A stretch of DNA of 64,000 nt from Acidiphilium sp. PA (GCF_026191915.1 NZ_JAIMBY010000019.1:1-64000); one strand, 5' to 3'. Numbered from the stretch's first letter, positions 17,925 to 27,057 are shown. Notes: a model not told the origin generated them from the sequence alone. Translations and numbers: made by a program.

Positions 17925-18256
17925 AAAAATCGCGGCTACGAAAATTTTTTTATGGTGATCTTTGCAGTGGTCTGGGTGGCGCTGAGGTGCAAGCCGAGGG
18001 GGGCCAAAGCGGTGGCCAATGTGGCGGGCCACGGCAACCCGCCACGCCAGGAGCAGGGCATTTCGCGGTTCACCCCGGCCTCGAAATGCACACTGACATA
18101 AGGCGGCACTATCAATCGCAGGGCGGTCGCTATTGGGATGGCCGTGCCAAATCCTTTCACGATTGGATAATCAGGGTGGCGTGCCGGCAGCGATGGTGCA
18201 TTGGGCTCACGCGGCGGGTCTTTCTTTGCGGGTCGCGCCGCGAGTTGCCCCGTAAT

Positions 18257-18444
18257 GTTACTGCTCACCCCCTCGGTCATGCTGATCGCATAACGGGTTC
18301 CCCTGCCAGTGCGGCTTTGAGTGCGGCGAGAGCTGACCTGCCGTGCAATCGTTACTGCTCACCCCCTCGGTCATGCTGATCGCATAACGGGTTCCCCTGC
18401 CAGTGCGGCTTTGAGTGCGGCGAGAGCTGACCTGCCGTGCAATC
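18257..18444. repeat. 94-bp tandem duplication of the IS66 left end
   Basis: 18257-18350 and 18351-18444 are identical copies beginning GTTACTGCTCACCCCC and ending GTGCAATC. Each contains the inverted repeat and the last codons of the transposase; the transposase stop (18371-18373) lies in the inner copy. Confidence 0.9.
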
Positions 18445-19801
18445 GTCCAGTGGCAATGATGCTGGCGGCTGCAGCATAGACCTTGGCTCCCCATTCAGCG
18501 CGGAAGCCGCCGGTCACTTTTCGGAAAATCACGGACGGTCGAAGGGCTCGCTCACACGCGTTGTTCGTGTAGGGCACGTCGCGCCTTGTGATGAAGCGGA
18601 AAAGGTCAGCTCGATCGCGTCGCATGGCCCGAAACAGCCGGCGCGCCGCTGGACGCTCTGGCATCGGCCCGGACAGGAGCCGATCCAACCGTTTTTCGAG
18701 GTCACGAAGGTGGTTTGCCAGGGTTGTGTCCTTCAATTCGCCGCGTCGTTTGCCGATTGCCACAGCCCGAAGCAATAACCATCGAAAGCCTGGTGCAAAG
18801 CCGTCGTCACCGTCCTCGATCGCATATTTCGCATCACGCAGGAGATGGGCGAGGCAAATTTGCCGAACGGCGCCATGCCCGTTCTGGCCACCGTATCGAT
18901 CTGCGACCCAGACTTCCGGCCGTGCGCCATTCAGGAAATCGGCAACCACGGAGGCGGCACGGGTATTGGCGATCACGTGGCAGATGGCCGTGGATCCCAG
19001 CAACACCCACTGCCACCAGTTGCTGCCGCCAACCCGCGCCGAGGTTTCGTCTGATCCGATCACGGACGATGCACGCACGGCGTTGGCGATCGGCTCTGCC
19101 GCGGCCACCAGGGGTGCTTCGGCGCGCGCGAGGATATTCGCGATCGCGCCTTCGCTGATCGTCACGCCGAAGACTTCATCCATCATAATGACCAGACGCT
19201 CGAAACTGATCGCCTGGGTGATGTGCAGATGGATGATCAGCGCACAAAGTTCCGGTCCGAACGGTGATCCCGGCGGAAAGCCTTCAGGGTGGGGAGCACC
19301 AACATGCAGGCCGCAGCACGGACAATCACCATGATAGCGGTTGATCCTGGTGATGATCGGCTTGATCGGCGGCAGGTCGATATGGTCGTAGGCGTGGATA
19401 TCGGGCTGGTCAGCCGCACCGAGTGCGTGGGCGCAGTGGGGGCAGGCAGTCAATCGCGCATCGATGATACGATCGGGGTTTTCCGCCAACGCGCGCGCAA
19501 CACCGGGATGGCCATGGCGGCGCTTCTTCCGCTCTTTCGGCAGGTCGGGTTTCTGACCCTTCGATGGTGGCAGGCTGGAATTATCCGGGGTTTTCGGGGG
19601 CACGTTGAGTTTGGCTTCCAACTCACGCACCCGTGCCGATAACCGCGTGACTTCGGCCATCAGGCGATCGATCTGCGCGGCCTGCGCGGCAATCTGAGCC
19701 TGTTGGGCCAACACCAGGTCGACCAGAGACTCCTTGGAAAAGGTCAGAAGAGTTTCGCGTTTCACGAGGATGGTGAATCGAACCCGCCGTGACCGTGTCA
19801 A
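18371..19801 (-). CDS. IS66-family transposase
   Basis: A 476-residue transposase. The N-terminal leucine-zipper-like region (LAQQAQIAAQAAQIDRLMAEVTRLSARVRELEAKL) precedes the family signature TPDNSSLPPSKGQKPD and a zinc-binding segment (CPHCAHAL...CPCCGLHVG). The DDE core follows, with SSVIGSDETSARV (first Asp), the VADRYGGQNG...QICLAHLLRDAKYAI block, and the YTNNACERALRPSVIFRKVTGGFRAEWGA end (catalytic Glu). All expected parts are present, so the element may be active. Confidence 0.93.
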   Translation of the reverse strand: MTRSRRVRFTILVKRETLLTFSKESLVDLVLAQQAQIAAQAAQIDRLMAEVTRLSARVRELEAKLNVPPKTPDNSSLPPSKGQKPDLPKERKKRRHGHPGVARALAENPDRIIDARLTACPHCAHALGAADQPDIHAYDHIDLPPIKPIITRINRYHGDCPCCGLHVGAPHPEGFPPGSPFGPELCALIIHLHITQAISFERLVIMMDEVFGVTISEGAIANILARAEAPLVAAAEPIANAVRASSVIGSDETSARVGGSNWWQWVLLGSTAICHVIANTRAASVVADFLNGARPEVWVADRYGGQNGHGAVRQICLAHLLRDAKYAIEDGDDGFAPGFRWLLLRAVAIGKRRGELKDTTLANHLRDLEKRLDRLLSGPMPERPAARRLFRAMRRDRADLFRFITRRDVPYTNNACERALRPSVIFRKVTGGFRAEWGAKVYAAAASIIATGRLHGRSALAALKAALAGEPVMRSA

Positions 19802-19995
19802 GCAAAATCTTCACGTCGCAGGCAGGAACCAATCAGATTGGGGGTGAGCAGTTACCCCGTAATTGTCTTTGTGGAGGTCGCGAGGATGACGATATTGGCC
19901 TGTGCTGTTTGTGATACTGCTGTGACGACCAGCAGGGCAATCCCGAAGAGCGCTGGATTGCGGGTCTGGCGATCTCTGTTAAGCAGGACGGGCAT

Positions 19996-20579
19996 GGCAA
20001 CTTCCTTTCAGTAAAGTCCCGCGAATGCCGTCTTCTATCGCCACTACAAAGAATTATTTTATATCGTAATGACGTATGATAACGAAATATAGTAACCTGT
20101 TTTCTTACATTACCAATTATTTATTACGATCTAATTTCTATTCACTCCCTTGTGATTAGCCACAAACGCCCCTGATGTAACAATTATGTAACTATCATTG
20201 TCTGTTACTCATTTTCGCAACGCAACGTTGCAATAACTGGATGATTTGCTGTTTCTAAACTTCATTCCGCGCTCGAATCCCGTCTTATAACCCTATGTCA
20301 CACGAGTCTTTTGTCGAGTCTGTCCGCGTCGCACGGCGGCGCTCCTACGCGACTCAATATTTGGATTTTTTGCTTTGTTGGGTCCATAAAAACATCCCGT
20401 TATTCTCGGATTTTAGCTCTTAATTTATAGAGTACGTCTTTCGTTACGACGACGTTCTTATAGTGCAACTCGATTTTGCACATGTCCCGGGGTGACTAAA
20501 AATACCTGTTGCATGACAATGTGCCTGTAGGGGATGAATTTCCGCATCCGGTCTATTTCGATCGGGGTCGGAGGCTCGT
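19996..20579. promoter_or_regulatory. AT-rich divergent control region
   Basis: This 584-bp gene-free stretch is strongly AT-rich compared with its neighbours. It separates the broken TcpQ-like gene (-) from the multi-HTH protein (+). It contains a GCAACGTTGC palindrome (about 20223-20234), repeated CGAGTC elements and several TATA-like segments. It must hold two divergent promoters; H-NS-type silencing, an oriT or an oriV are possible but unproven. Confidence 0.55.
20035..20050 (-). promoter_or_regulatory. Shared leader motif upstream of the TcpQ-like gene
   Basis: On the minus strand this reads TTTGTAGTGGCGATAG, closely matching the dotD upstream copy (TTTGGAGTGGCGATAC). It ends 40 nt before ATG 19995. 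Confidence 0.5.
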
Positions 20580-21896
20580 ATGTCCATGACTACGGTCTAC
20601 TCATTGCCTTATAATGATGCCATGCAACCTCTCCAGGGTTTTCCTGGGGATGAGCAGAACTCTGTAAGCCGATATATATGGCATAACGGCGCGCGAGCGG
20701 CCCGGTTAGGTGATTCGTTCACAGTTCTCGAGCAGGATCCGGCGCGGCGGGATAATCGGGGAGACGCAGGCTGCCCGTCTGCATCCGCGGCAGCTGTAGC
20801 GGCGGCTCCTGACCCTCTCTCCGAGCGCCAGGCAACTATTGTCGCCGTGAAGATGATGACCCGATTTGCGCTGAGACCTGAGCGGGGGCCGGGTCGTCGC
20901 CAGATCGCCGCGTGGGTTGGTCTGTCACCGGAATTAGTCGTGCGTATTGCGCAGGATGCCGGGCTTTCGCCGCCCCACGACCGTCCACTTCGGCATTACA
21001 AGTCCGCGCGCTATTTGTCGCACGATCAGCGCGGGCTGATCGTCAGGCACTATGTGGCGCAGACGCCGATCGAAGACATCGCCTCTCTGGTTGATCGCAC
21101 GCGGACCCAGTTACTGTCATGCCTTCGTCGCATGGGACTGCCGTATGGGCGCGGTGGCTCAATGCGCGCCGCGCTTTGGGCAGATTTGGCTGACCGCGCA
21201 GTTGGTTTGGGCAATGCCGAAGCTGATCCTGAATCTGCTATCCCGTCACCTGGCCTATCGAGGCCGGCGGGACCTTCATCTGAGCCATCGCAGTCAGATC
21301 ACCGACGCAAGCGTGCCCGGGCGCGGAGCAGGTCACCGCGCCCGGGCCGGCAGGCAAAGCCCCGGTGCCCGTCGCCGCTTTATCCTGCCGCACGCGCCGA
21401 CAAGCTGTTGACCTCTTTTGTGGCACAGGTGGGCTCGGAATTGGATTCGACTTCCCTGGCTCGGCTGATGACTGCGGCGGAAACCGTCTATCGAGCCGCG
21501 AGCAATCCTGATTTCCGGATCGTGAAGCCAGCGCGGGGAATTCCCCCGTTGCTGCGCGAGTGCTTCGGCGTGCTTTATGTCGCGGGCGTTTCCCCCGATG
21601 GCTGCGCACGCATCGTCGGGGTGTCGCGTCACGTCGTCGCGCGGATTTTCTCAAATTATGGCGGGAGATCCGACGCGGAATACGGCCGATCCAGTCGCGC
21701 CGTCTGGCCTGGGCGGCTCAGCCCGGGCTTCGATCTGGCCCAGATCTCGCTGTCCTATGGCGCGCAGAATTTCGTTTTCAAAAAATGCCTGAACAGCGGC
21801 ATCCTGTTCCCCGTTCGTCGCACCGAAATTTCATCCCGTCATATCGCACCTCACATCATCGCGAGTGCACATGGTTATGAGGGGTACAGTCTGTGA
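20580..21896 (+). CDS. Multi-helix-turn-helix DNA-binding protein, candidate tra regulator
   Basis: A 438-residue protein with at least three helix-turn-helix-like segments: RRQIAAWVGLSPELVVRIAQDAGL (about 105-128), TPIEDIASLVDRTRTQLLSCLRRMGL (about 160-185) and VSPDGCARIVGVSRHVVARIFSNYG (about 350-375). A basic, disordered linker (HRRKRARARSRSPRPGRQAKPR) joins them. No named family recognised. GGAGG precedes ATG 20580. It heads the dotI-dotO gene series and borders a large AT-rich control region, so transcriptional control of the secretion genes is a reasonable inference. Confidence 0.5.
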   Translation: MSMTTVYSLPYNDAMQPLQGFPGDEQNSVSRYIWHNGARAARLGDSFTVLEQDPARRDNRGDAGCPSASAAAVAAAPDPLSERQATIVAVKMMTRFALRPERGPGRRQIAAWVGLSPELVVRIAQDAGLSPPHDRPLRHYKSARYLSHDQRGLIVRHYVAQTPIEDIASLVDRTRTQLLSCLRRMGLPYGRGGSMRAALWADLADRAVGLGNAEADPESAIPSPGLSRPAGPSSEPSQSDHRRKRARARSRSPRPGRQAKPRCPSPLYPAARADKLLTSFVAQVGSELDSTSLARLMTAAETVYRAASNPDFRIVKPARGIPPLLRECFGVLYVAGVSPDGCARIVGVSRHVVARIFSNYGGRSDAEYGRSSRAVWPGRLSPGFDLAQISLSYGAQNFVFKKCLNSGILFPVRRTEISSRHIAPHIIASAHGYEGYSL

Positions 21897-22017
21897 CGAT
21901 GCTGATTATTTCTTCGTTTTTGCCAAATTCCGACACTCTTTTTTTCCTCTTTGGACTCGCGATAGCGTCTGCGACTCTTCCCCCCACGATGACAAATCGG
22001 GATCGGGAGATCAATGG

Positions 22018-22683
22018 ATGAGCGACGTGACGGCAGGAACTGAGCTACGCGTACCACCGGAGACGGGGCCATCCTCGCGTCAGATTCTCAATCCGTATTT
22101 TCTGCTTGCGCGGATCCGCAGCCTTTTGACGGCCAATTTCATTCTGGCGATTGCGGTGGCCATGCTCGCGGGATGCCAGCTTTGGACGCTCCTGCATCCA
22201 CGACAAGAGATTTTCTTTGGCACATCTCGCTCCGGCGATCCGATCCGGCTTTATCCGCTTAATCAGGCGATTTATGCCCAGAGCCGCGTTTTCCGGTTCG
22301 CGGTCGATGCGACTGATCAGGCTTATTCCGTCAATTTTGTGAACTATCGCGCGCAGTTCACCCGTGTTTCCAAAAAATTCACCCCAGCCGGATGGCAGGC
22401 CTTCGCCGCCAGTTTCATCAAGGAACATGATTTCGAGCGGATGAAATTCTACGACCTTGTTGGCAGTGCTGTCCCGACGGCTGGCCCTGCGATCAAGAAA
22501 CAAGGCGTTGTGGGCAATCGATATACGTGGATTCTGCAATTTCCGATGGTCGTGACGTACCGAAATGAGGAGCGTCATTACACAGAGACGCGCATGATGA
22601 CTGTCGATGTCGTGCGCGCCTCGCTGTTTCACCATCCATCCGGTCTTGCGATCAGCCAGATTATTTCTGCACCAATGGGATGA
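22018..22683 (+). CDS. dotI: DotI/IcmL/TraM inner-membrane protein
   Basis: 221 residues: a short cytoplasmic N-terminus, one membrane segment (SLLTANFILAIAVAMLAGCQLWTLL) and a periplasmic domain with the family pattern FFGTSRSGDPIRLYPLNQAIYAQSRVFRFAVDATDQAYSVNFVNYRAQF, ending VVRASLFHHPSGLAISQIISAP. This is DotI/IcmL (TraM of R64), a VirB8-like inner-membrane assembly factor. ATG 22018 follows CGGGAG; upstream in-frame starts from 21865 overlap the previous gene and lack homology. Its stop overlaps the dotH start (ATGA). Confidence 0.88.
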   Translation: MSDVTAGTELRVPPETGPSSRQILNPYFLLARIRSLLTANFILAIAVAMLAGCQLWTLLHPRQEIFFGTSRSGDPIRLYPLNQAIYAQSRVFRFAVDATDQAYSVNFVNYRAQFTRVSKKFTPAGWQAFAASFIKEHDFERMKFYDLVGSAVPTAGPAIKKQGVVGNRYTWILQFPMVVTYRNEERHYTETRMMTVDVVRASLFHHPSGLAISQIISAPMG

Positions 22684-23744
22684 TCCAGATGTATTCGACG
22701 TATCGACACAAGCGCATCAGCCTCACCCTGTGCTCGACTACCGCCTTGATGATCATGTGCGGGTGTCCGGCGTGGGCGCAGAACGCCCAACCGGTCAACG
22801 GACAACTCTCGGGTGCGGCCCGGTCGGTTAACCCGGCGTTTCTGCCACAGAGCGGATCGCGGCATCCGAATTTCTCGGCCGCAGCGCAAAACGCCATTCC
22901 GATCACCCCGGGGATGATCCGCGCGCTGCAGCATCGCTATGACGGCGTCTCGAAGGCAATCGCGGATGCTCATACGTCGCCAATGGCAATCCCCGTGACC
23001 AGCACGGTGACGATCGGTCTCGGGCCGCAATCGGTCACAAACATTATCGAAACCGCCTATGGATTTCCGACCGCGGTTGCATTTCTTGACAGTTCCGGAG
23101 CGCCCTGGCCGATCGCATGGACGACCAATTCCAATCCGGCGCCCGGCTCTCCGACCACCAAATCGGATACCTGTGTGAACGGCGGTAATCCTGCGACCGC
23201 AGCGACTGCGGGCACGGCTATGCCCGCGATTGTGGCCAGTGGGTTCATTGTCTGCGTTCCGTACAAGGGATCGAACGTCCTCGAGATCTCTCCCCGTTCG
23301 CGCTATCCGCGCGGCGGGTTGCTGGTCAATCTCAAGGGCGCTGCGGCCCCACTTCCGTTTCTGATTCTGACAAATTCCACGCATTACGAGGCCCGCCTCG
23401 ATGTGCAGATCAATCAGCGCGGTCCGGACGCCTCCCCCGAGGTCTACGTCCGGTCGAACGCTCCCGAGACCGGCGCTCCGGCTTTGACCGCGATGCTGAA
23501 TGGCGAACCGCCGGCGGATGCTGTGCCGCTCGGTGTCATTGGCGCATCGCCCGAAGCGATCCGGGCCTGGCGGTATCGCGGCCAGATCTACATCCGCACG
23601 CGCGACAAGATCCTGTCGCCGGAATGGGACGGCTCGGAATACGGCCCCGATGGTGTCGGGATCTACGTCGTGCCCAATACGCCGGTCGTCCTGATGTCAG
23701 GTGGCGATGGCCGCACTTTCTCCGTCTCTTTCAAGGAGGACTGA
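22680..23744 (+). CDS. dotH: DotH/IcmK/TraN outer-membrane core protein
   Basis: A 354-residue exported protein with signal segment ISLTLCSTTALMIMCGCPAWAQ. A helical region containing ITPGMIRALQHRYDGVSKAIADAH follows, then a beta-rich C-terminal half (VTIGLGPQSVTNIIETAYGFPTAVAFLDSSGAPWPI...; SPRSRYPRGGLLVNLKGAAAPLPFLILTNSTHYEARLDVQI) that is diagnostic of DotH/IcmK and TraN. It forms the outer-membrane ring together with DotC and DotD. The start overlaps dotI by 4 bp. Confidence 0.9.
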   Translation: MIQMYSTYRHKRISLTLCSTTALMIMCGCPAWAQNAQPVNGQLSGAARSVNPAFLPQSGSRHPNFSAAAQNAIPITPGMIRALQHRYDGVSKAIADAHTSPMAIPVTSTVTIGLGPQSVTNIIETAYGFPTAVAFLDSSGAPWPIAWTTNSNPAPGSPTTKSDTCVNGGNPATAATAGTAMPAIVASGFIVCVPYKGSNVLEISPRSRYPRGGLLVNLKGAAAPLPFLILTNSTHYEARLDVQINQRGPDASPEVYVRSNAPETGAPALTAMLNGEPPADAVPLGVIGASPEAIRAWRYRGQIYIRTRDKILSPEWDGSEYGPDGVGIYVVPNTPVVLMSGGDGRTFSVSFKED

Positions 23745-23745
23745 T

Positions 23746-24984
23746 ATGGCCACTAAATTTCCCATCTTTGACCAGATCCGTACCGGCGTGTCGGCCGTCG
23801 GCAAGCGCAAGCTGCTGATCGGCGCCGGCGTGCTGGGGGTCACGGCGATCGGTGCGTACGCGGTGGTCAAGCCGAAGCCCAAGCTGCCGGTCAGTGTCGC
23901 CGGCGTGGTCCCGAAGCTTGGGCATGGCGGCGGCACACGGAATCGCTCGACCTCGACCTACGACCGGCATTTGATGGCGTATCAGGATAAGCTGGACGCG
24001 AAGAAAGCCGCCGCAACGGGCGGAAGCTATGCGGGCCCATTTGGGAGTGCTGTCGCCAATCATCCCCGGCAGATGGCACAACCCGTGACACCGCCCATCG
24101 TTGCGGTCGATCAGACATTGCCGGCGCATTCTGCTGCCCCTCCGTCAAAGCAATCGACCCAGCCAATACACAAGCCAGGAGGTGCGGATCCGCGCGTCAC
24201 AGATCCTCCGCCAACCTCCGTCGCTTCGTATGATCCATCACGGTATAAGGCTTACACGGCTGAGATCAGGATGCTGATGGGCCAGATGTCCGGCCCGGGT
24301 CCGGTCACAAATGTGATCGTCAAACCCGTCGCCGTGAAAGACCCGCCCCCGGTCCCGGTCACCGCTGCGCAGGGTGGCCCTTCGCGCGAAACCGGCAAGA
24401 TCCCCTTCGGGGCGCCACGCGCGCGCCCGCGCGTTCTGATACCGGCCGGTCACGGCGTGTATGGGGTCACGAAGCTCGCCGTGTCTTCCGATCAGGGCGG
24501 TAGTCCGGTCGAAGTCCAGGCCTTGTCCGGGCCGATTGCCGGGGATGACATGCTCGGGTCTTTCAGCCGCGAGGGCGACCGGCTTGTCGTCAAGCTGAAC
24601 TCGATCACCCTGAAGGATGGCGAGCAGTCGTCGATCAACGCGCTGGTCGTGACACCCGATACGATGCGCACGGCGGTCGCGACGTCGGTGAACGAGCATT
24701 ATGTCGATCGGATCGTCCTGCCGGCCGCGGCGGCTTTCGTCGAGGCGCTCGGCGGATCGCTCGGACAGAGCGGTTCGATAGAGCAGACCTCCCCGCTCGG
24801 TGGATTGACCGTTTTCTCTCACGTCAACACCGGTCAGGCGGTTGCGGCCGGTTTCGGCAATGCCGCCGGAACACTCGGCAACATCATCCAGCAGACGGCA
24901 CCGAAAGGCCCCACAGTCAAACTGGCGGCAGGGACCGATGTCGGCGTCCTGTTTCTCTCACCCATGAAAGCCGCCACGCCGTGA
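23746..24984 (+). CDS. dotG: DotG/IcmE/TraO channel protein (VirB10-like)
   Basis: 412 residues: cytoplasmic N-terminus, one membrane segment (LLIGAGVLGVTAIGAYAVV), a long Pro/Thr-rich periplasmic linker and a conserved C-terminal VirB10/TrbI-type beta-barrel domain (IPAGHGVYGVTKLAVSSDQGGSPVEVQALSGPIAGDDMLGSFSREGDRLVVKLNSITL...). DotG spans both membranes and lines the central channel. AAGGAGG 7 nt before ATG 23746 fixes the start. The linker lacks the long pentapeptide repeats of Legionella DotG and its length is close to TraO. Confidence 0.88.
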   Translation: MATKFPIFDQIRTGVSAVGKRKLLIGAGVLGVTAIGAYAVVKPKPKLPVSVAGVVPKLGHGGGTRNRSTSTYDRHLMAYQDKLDAKKAAATGGSYAGPFGSAVANHPRQMAQPVTPPIVAVDQTLPAHSAAPPSKQSTQPIHKPGGADPRVTDPPPTSVASYDPSRYKAYTAEIRMLMGQMSGPGPVTNVIVKPVAVKDPPPVPVTAAQGGPSRETGKIPFGAPRARPRVLIPAGHGVYGVTKLAVSSDQGGSPVEVQALSGPIAGDDMLGSFSREGDRLVVKLNSITLKDGEQSSINALVVTPDTMRTAVATSVNEHYVDRIVLPAAAAFVEALGGSLGQSGSIEQTSPLGGLTVFSHVNTGQAVAAGFGNAAGTLGNIIQQTAPKGPTVKLAAGTDVGVLFLSPMKAATP

Positions 24985-25044
24985 CAAGCCGTCATCCCTC
25001 CCTGCCGTTCTCCCTGCCGTTCCGTTTCTTCGAAAGGCCCCACC

Positions 25045-26508
25045 ATGTCTGATGCAACCTCCGACGTACCCCTCCCGCGCGCTCCGATCGCCCCCACCAC
25101 CGAGACTGCCGCCCCACGCCGACCTCGCAAACGCGACACGATCCTGTTTGCGACAACCGCCCTGGTCGTTGCCGGCGCAACGGCGGGCGTGATCCTGCAC
25201 CACCGGATCGAGCCGGTGATCGAACCGCTGATCGCGCATGTGCTCAACCGCAAGATGACCGATATTAGGCCTTCATCTCCCGCGCGTCCCATGGCCGCCA
25301 GCCCGGTCATCCCAGAATTGTCGCCCCCGCCGGCTTTCCGCGTTGGCGATCACGCGGTCGCATCGGATAAAGCACGACCCGCCGCAACATCGACCGATAC
25401 AATTGTCGGTGTCGCCCATACCCATACAGATGCGGCGAAGACGCATGTCATGAGCCACACGATGTCGTCGTCCGGGCATCCGGCAAATCTGTCGAAATCC
25501 ACCTTTCAATCGATCCTGGACCTCAAGTCAGGATCGTTCCCGACGGCATCACACAAGCCTGTCGCTTCCAGGCCGACTGCGACCGGAGCAAAAAAGTCGC
25601 GATTGGGCGAGAGCGTCGTTGTCCCTGTCATGGGCGATAAACATCCAGCCACCACGGCACGGCTTGCCCCTGTTCCTGTCATGGCCACGATCCCCCACCA
25701 GCCTGTGCCAACAAAATCTCCTGCTGCGTCATCGGGGACGACCGCATCGACGTCTCCAACGGGATCAGCGGTCGCGCCCAAGGTGCTTTCGCCCGCCCCG
25801 AAGTCAGCTGCTGCTGCTGTCGGTGCGTCTCAGCTGCCCACGACACCTGCGGTCAACGCCTTGCTTCATCCGATTGCGCCGACAATGGCGCCGCACGTCA
25901 CGTCCACACCAGCCGCTTCGATCGCCCCACTTCCTATGGCAACCGGTGATACCGCCCACCCGCATTCTCTGCCGATCGGAACAGCCGGTGGTCCTGCGAC
26001 GCTGGCAACGATTGCCCATCCGGTGCAGACGGCAACGCATCTCGTGGCCGGGCCTTTGACCCCGAAATCCGAAATTCCCGTGCTCTCGCTGGTCTCCCAA
26101 CTCGGGGTTCTGGTGGCCCAACTGCGCAATGAGAATGAGGCGCTGGCGCATCAGGTGGCCACCTTGCAGGCAACGACGACGCGGCGCCTCGATATTTTCA
26201 GCCGCACCCTGCACCTCGATGAGGCAAAGAGCGCGCTGGCGCTGGCCGTGCAACCGGCTCAGGCCCCGCGTGCGGCCATCCATCCGCATATCTTCCAGTC
26301 GCACAGCGCGGTTCCGTCCGGGAAGATCTCGGCGTCAAGCTATCGGATCATCGCGTCATCGCCCGGTGTTGCGATCATCTCCCGCGACGGGCGCACCGAT
26401 GAGGTTTCGGTCGGTGATGTCGTGCCAGGGGTGGGGCGTGTGGTGTCCGTGACGGAAGATGGCACATCATGGGTGGTCAACACCACGCATGGCCAGATCC
26501 ACCAGTAA
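25045..26508 (+). CDS. dotF: DotF/IcmG/TraP-like inner-membrane protein, enlarged
   Basis: 487 residues with a cytoplasmic N-terminus, one membrane segment (TILFATTALVVAGATAGVIL, about 33-52), a low-complexity Ala/Pro/Thr/Ser periplasmic linker of about 280 residues, a short coiled coil (VLVAQLRNENEALAHQVATLQATTTRRLDIFSRTL) and a beta-rich C-terminal domain (SYRIIASSPGVAIISRDGRTDEVSVGDVVPGVGRVVSVTEDGTSWVV). The C-terminal domain and position after dotG fit DotF/IcmG and TraP. It is about twice the usual length because of the linker. Confidence 0.75.
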   Translation: MSDATSDVPLPRAPIAPTTETAAPRRPRKRDTILFATTALVVAGATAGVILHHRIEPVIEPLIAHVLNRKMTDIRPSSPARPMAASPVIPELSPPPAFRVGDHAVASDKARPAATSTDTIVGVAHTHTDAAKTHVMSHTMSSSGHPANLSKSTFQSILDLKSGSFPTASHKPVASRPTATGAKKSRLGESVVVPVMGDKHPATTARLAPVPVMATIPHQPVPTKSPAASSGTTASTSPTGSAVAPKVLSPAPKSAAAAVGASQLPTTPAVNALLHPIAPTMAPHVTSTPAASIAPLPMATGDTAHPHSLPIGTAGGPATLATIAHPVQTATHLVAGPLTPKSEIPVLSLVSQLGVLVAQLRNENEALAHQVATLQATTTRRLDIFSRTLHLDEAKSALALAVQPAQAPRAAIHPHIFQSHSAVPSGKISASSYRIIASSPGVAIISRDGRTDEVSVGDVVPGVGRVVSVTEDGTSWVVNTTHGQIHQ

Positions 26509-26523
26509 GGGGAGGGTGCTGCC

Positions 26524-27057
26524 GTGCAGGGGTTTCTCAATCTGGCGGATGCGATCGGCAATGCGATCACGATTATCCTGCCCGCGCTCTGCTACATCAT
26601 CGGCAGCAGCCTGTTCATCCTCGGCGGCTACGGGCTTTGGCAGTCGGCCAAGCCCGGGTCCTATTGGGCCGGTCATAAATATCTGCCGGTCTTCGCCCTC
26701 GGGATCGGCAGCTGTTTCCTGAGTTTCGATCGCATCCTCGACAAGCTGGAGGCGAGCTTCGGCGGGACGGTGAATTTCGGCATCGCCTCGCAGATCACCT
26801 CCTACACGTCTTCGACCGCGACCGGGGTACTCGGCGCGACGCCGGAAGCGACCGTGCTCAATATGGTTCAGATGTTCATCGGCTTTTTCATCCCCTTCGG
26901 CGCGTTGATGGTCTTCCTTGCGGGAAACAAGGTTTACGCGATCGGCAAGGGCGAACGGCGCGGCGGATATTCCGGCCCGTTCATTCAGACAATCTTCGGC
27001 CTGGGGCTGATCAATATCGTCACGGTGACGCAATGGCTCATGTCGAATTTCTCCTGA
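26524..27057 (+). CDS. dotE: DotE/IcmC/TraQ polytopic membrane protein
   Basis: 177 residues with four predicted membrane stretches: ITIILPALCYIIGSSLFILGGYGLW, YLPVFALGIGSCFLSF, MVQMFIGFFIPFGALMVFLAG and IFGLGLINIVTVTQWLM. This hydrophobicity pattern, size and location between dotF and dotP match DotE/IcmC (TraQ). It uses a GTG start at 26524 preceded by GGGAGG. It is followed by a stable hairpin before dotP. Confidence 0.78.
   Translation: MQGFLNLADAIGNAITIILPALCYIIGSSLFILGGYGLWQSAKPGSYWAGHKYLPVFALGIGSCFLSFDRILDKLEASFGGTVNFGIASQITSYTSSTATGVLGATPEATVLNMVQMFIGFFIPFGALMVFLAGNKVYAIGKGERRGGYSGPFIQTIFGLGLINIVTVTQWLMSNFS

Larger units (their letters stand above)
18257..19855 (-). mobile_element. 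IS66-family insertion sequence (ISBst12-like, single transposase)
   Basis: Terminal inverted repeats: left GTTACTGCTCACCCCC (18257) and right, read inward, GTAACTGCTCACCCCC (ending 19855). The direct flanks CCCGTAAT at 18249-18256 and 19856-19863 form an 8-bp target duplication, the size expected for IS66. Only the large transposase gene is present, without the small tnpA/tnpB, as in the ISBst12 subgroup. The left 94 bp is tandemly duplicated, so either 18257 or 18351 could be the functional end. Confidence 0.9.
17936..19995 (-). pseudogene. TcpQ/secretin-accessory-like exported protein gene, split by IS66-family insertion
   Basis: The 5' part (19995-19864) encodes MPVLLNRDRQ...FGIALLVVTAVSQTAQA, a signal peptide. 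The 3' part (18248-17936) encodes PIVKGFGTAIPIATALRLIVPPYVSVHF...CSWRGGLPWPATLATALAPLGL...AKITIKKFS, which resembles TcpQ/PilL-type or secretin N-domain proteins that sit next to the outer-membrane pore. Removing the element and one copy of the 8-bp duplication joins 132 + 8 + 313 nt into 453 nt, exactly 151 codons in frame. GAAAGGAAG precedes ATG 19995. The gene was therefore the intact first gene of the minus-strand operon before insertion. The present allele should make only a truncated peptide. Confidence 0.75.
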
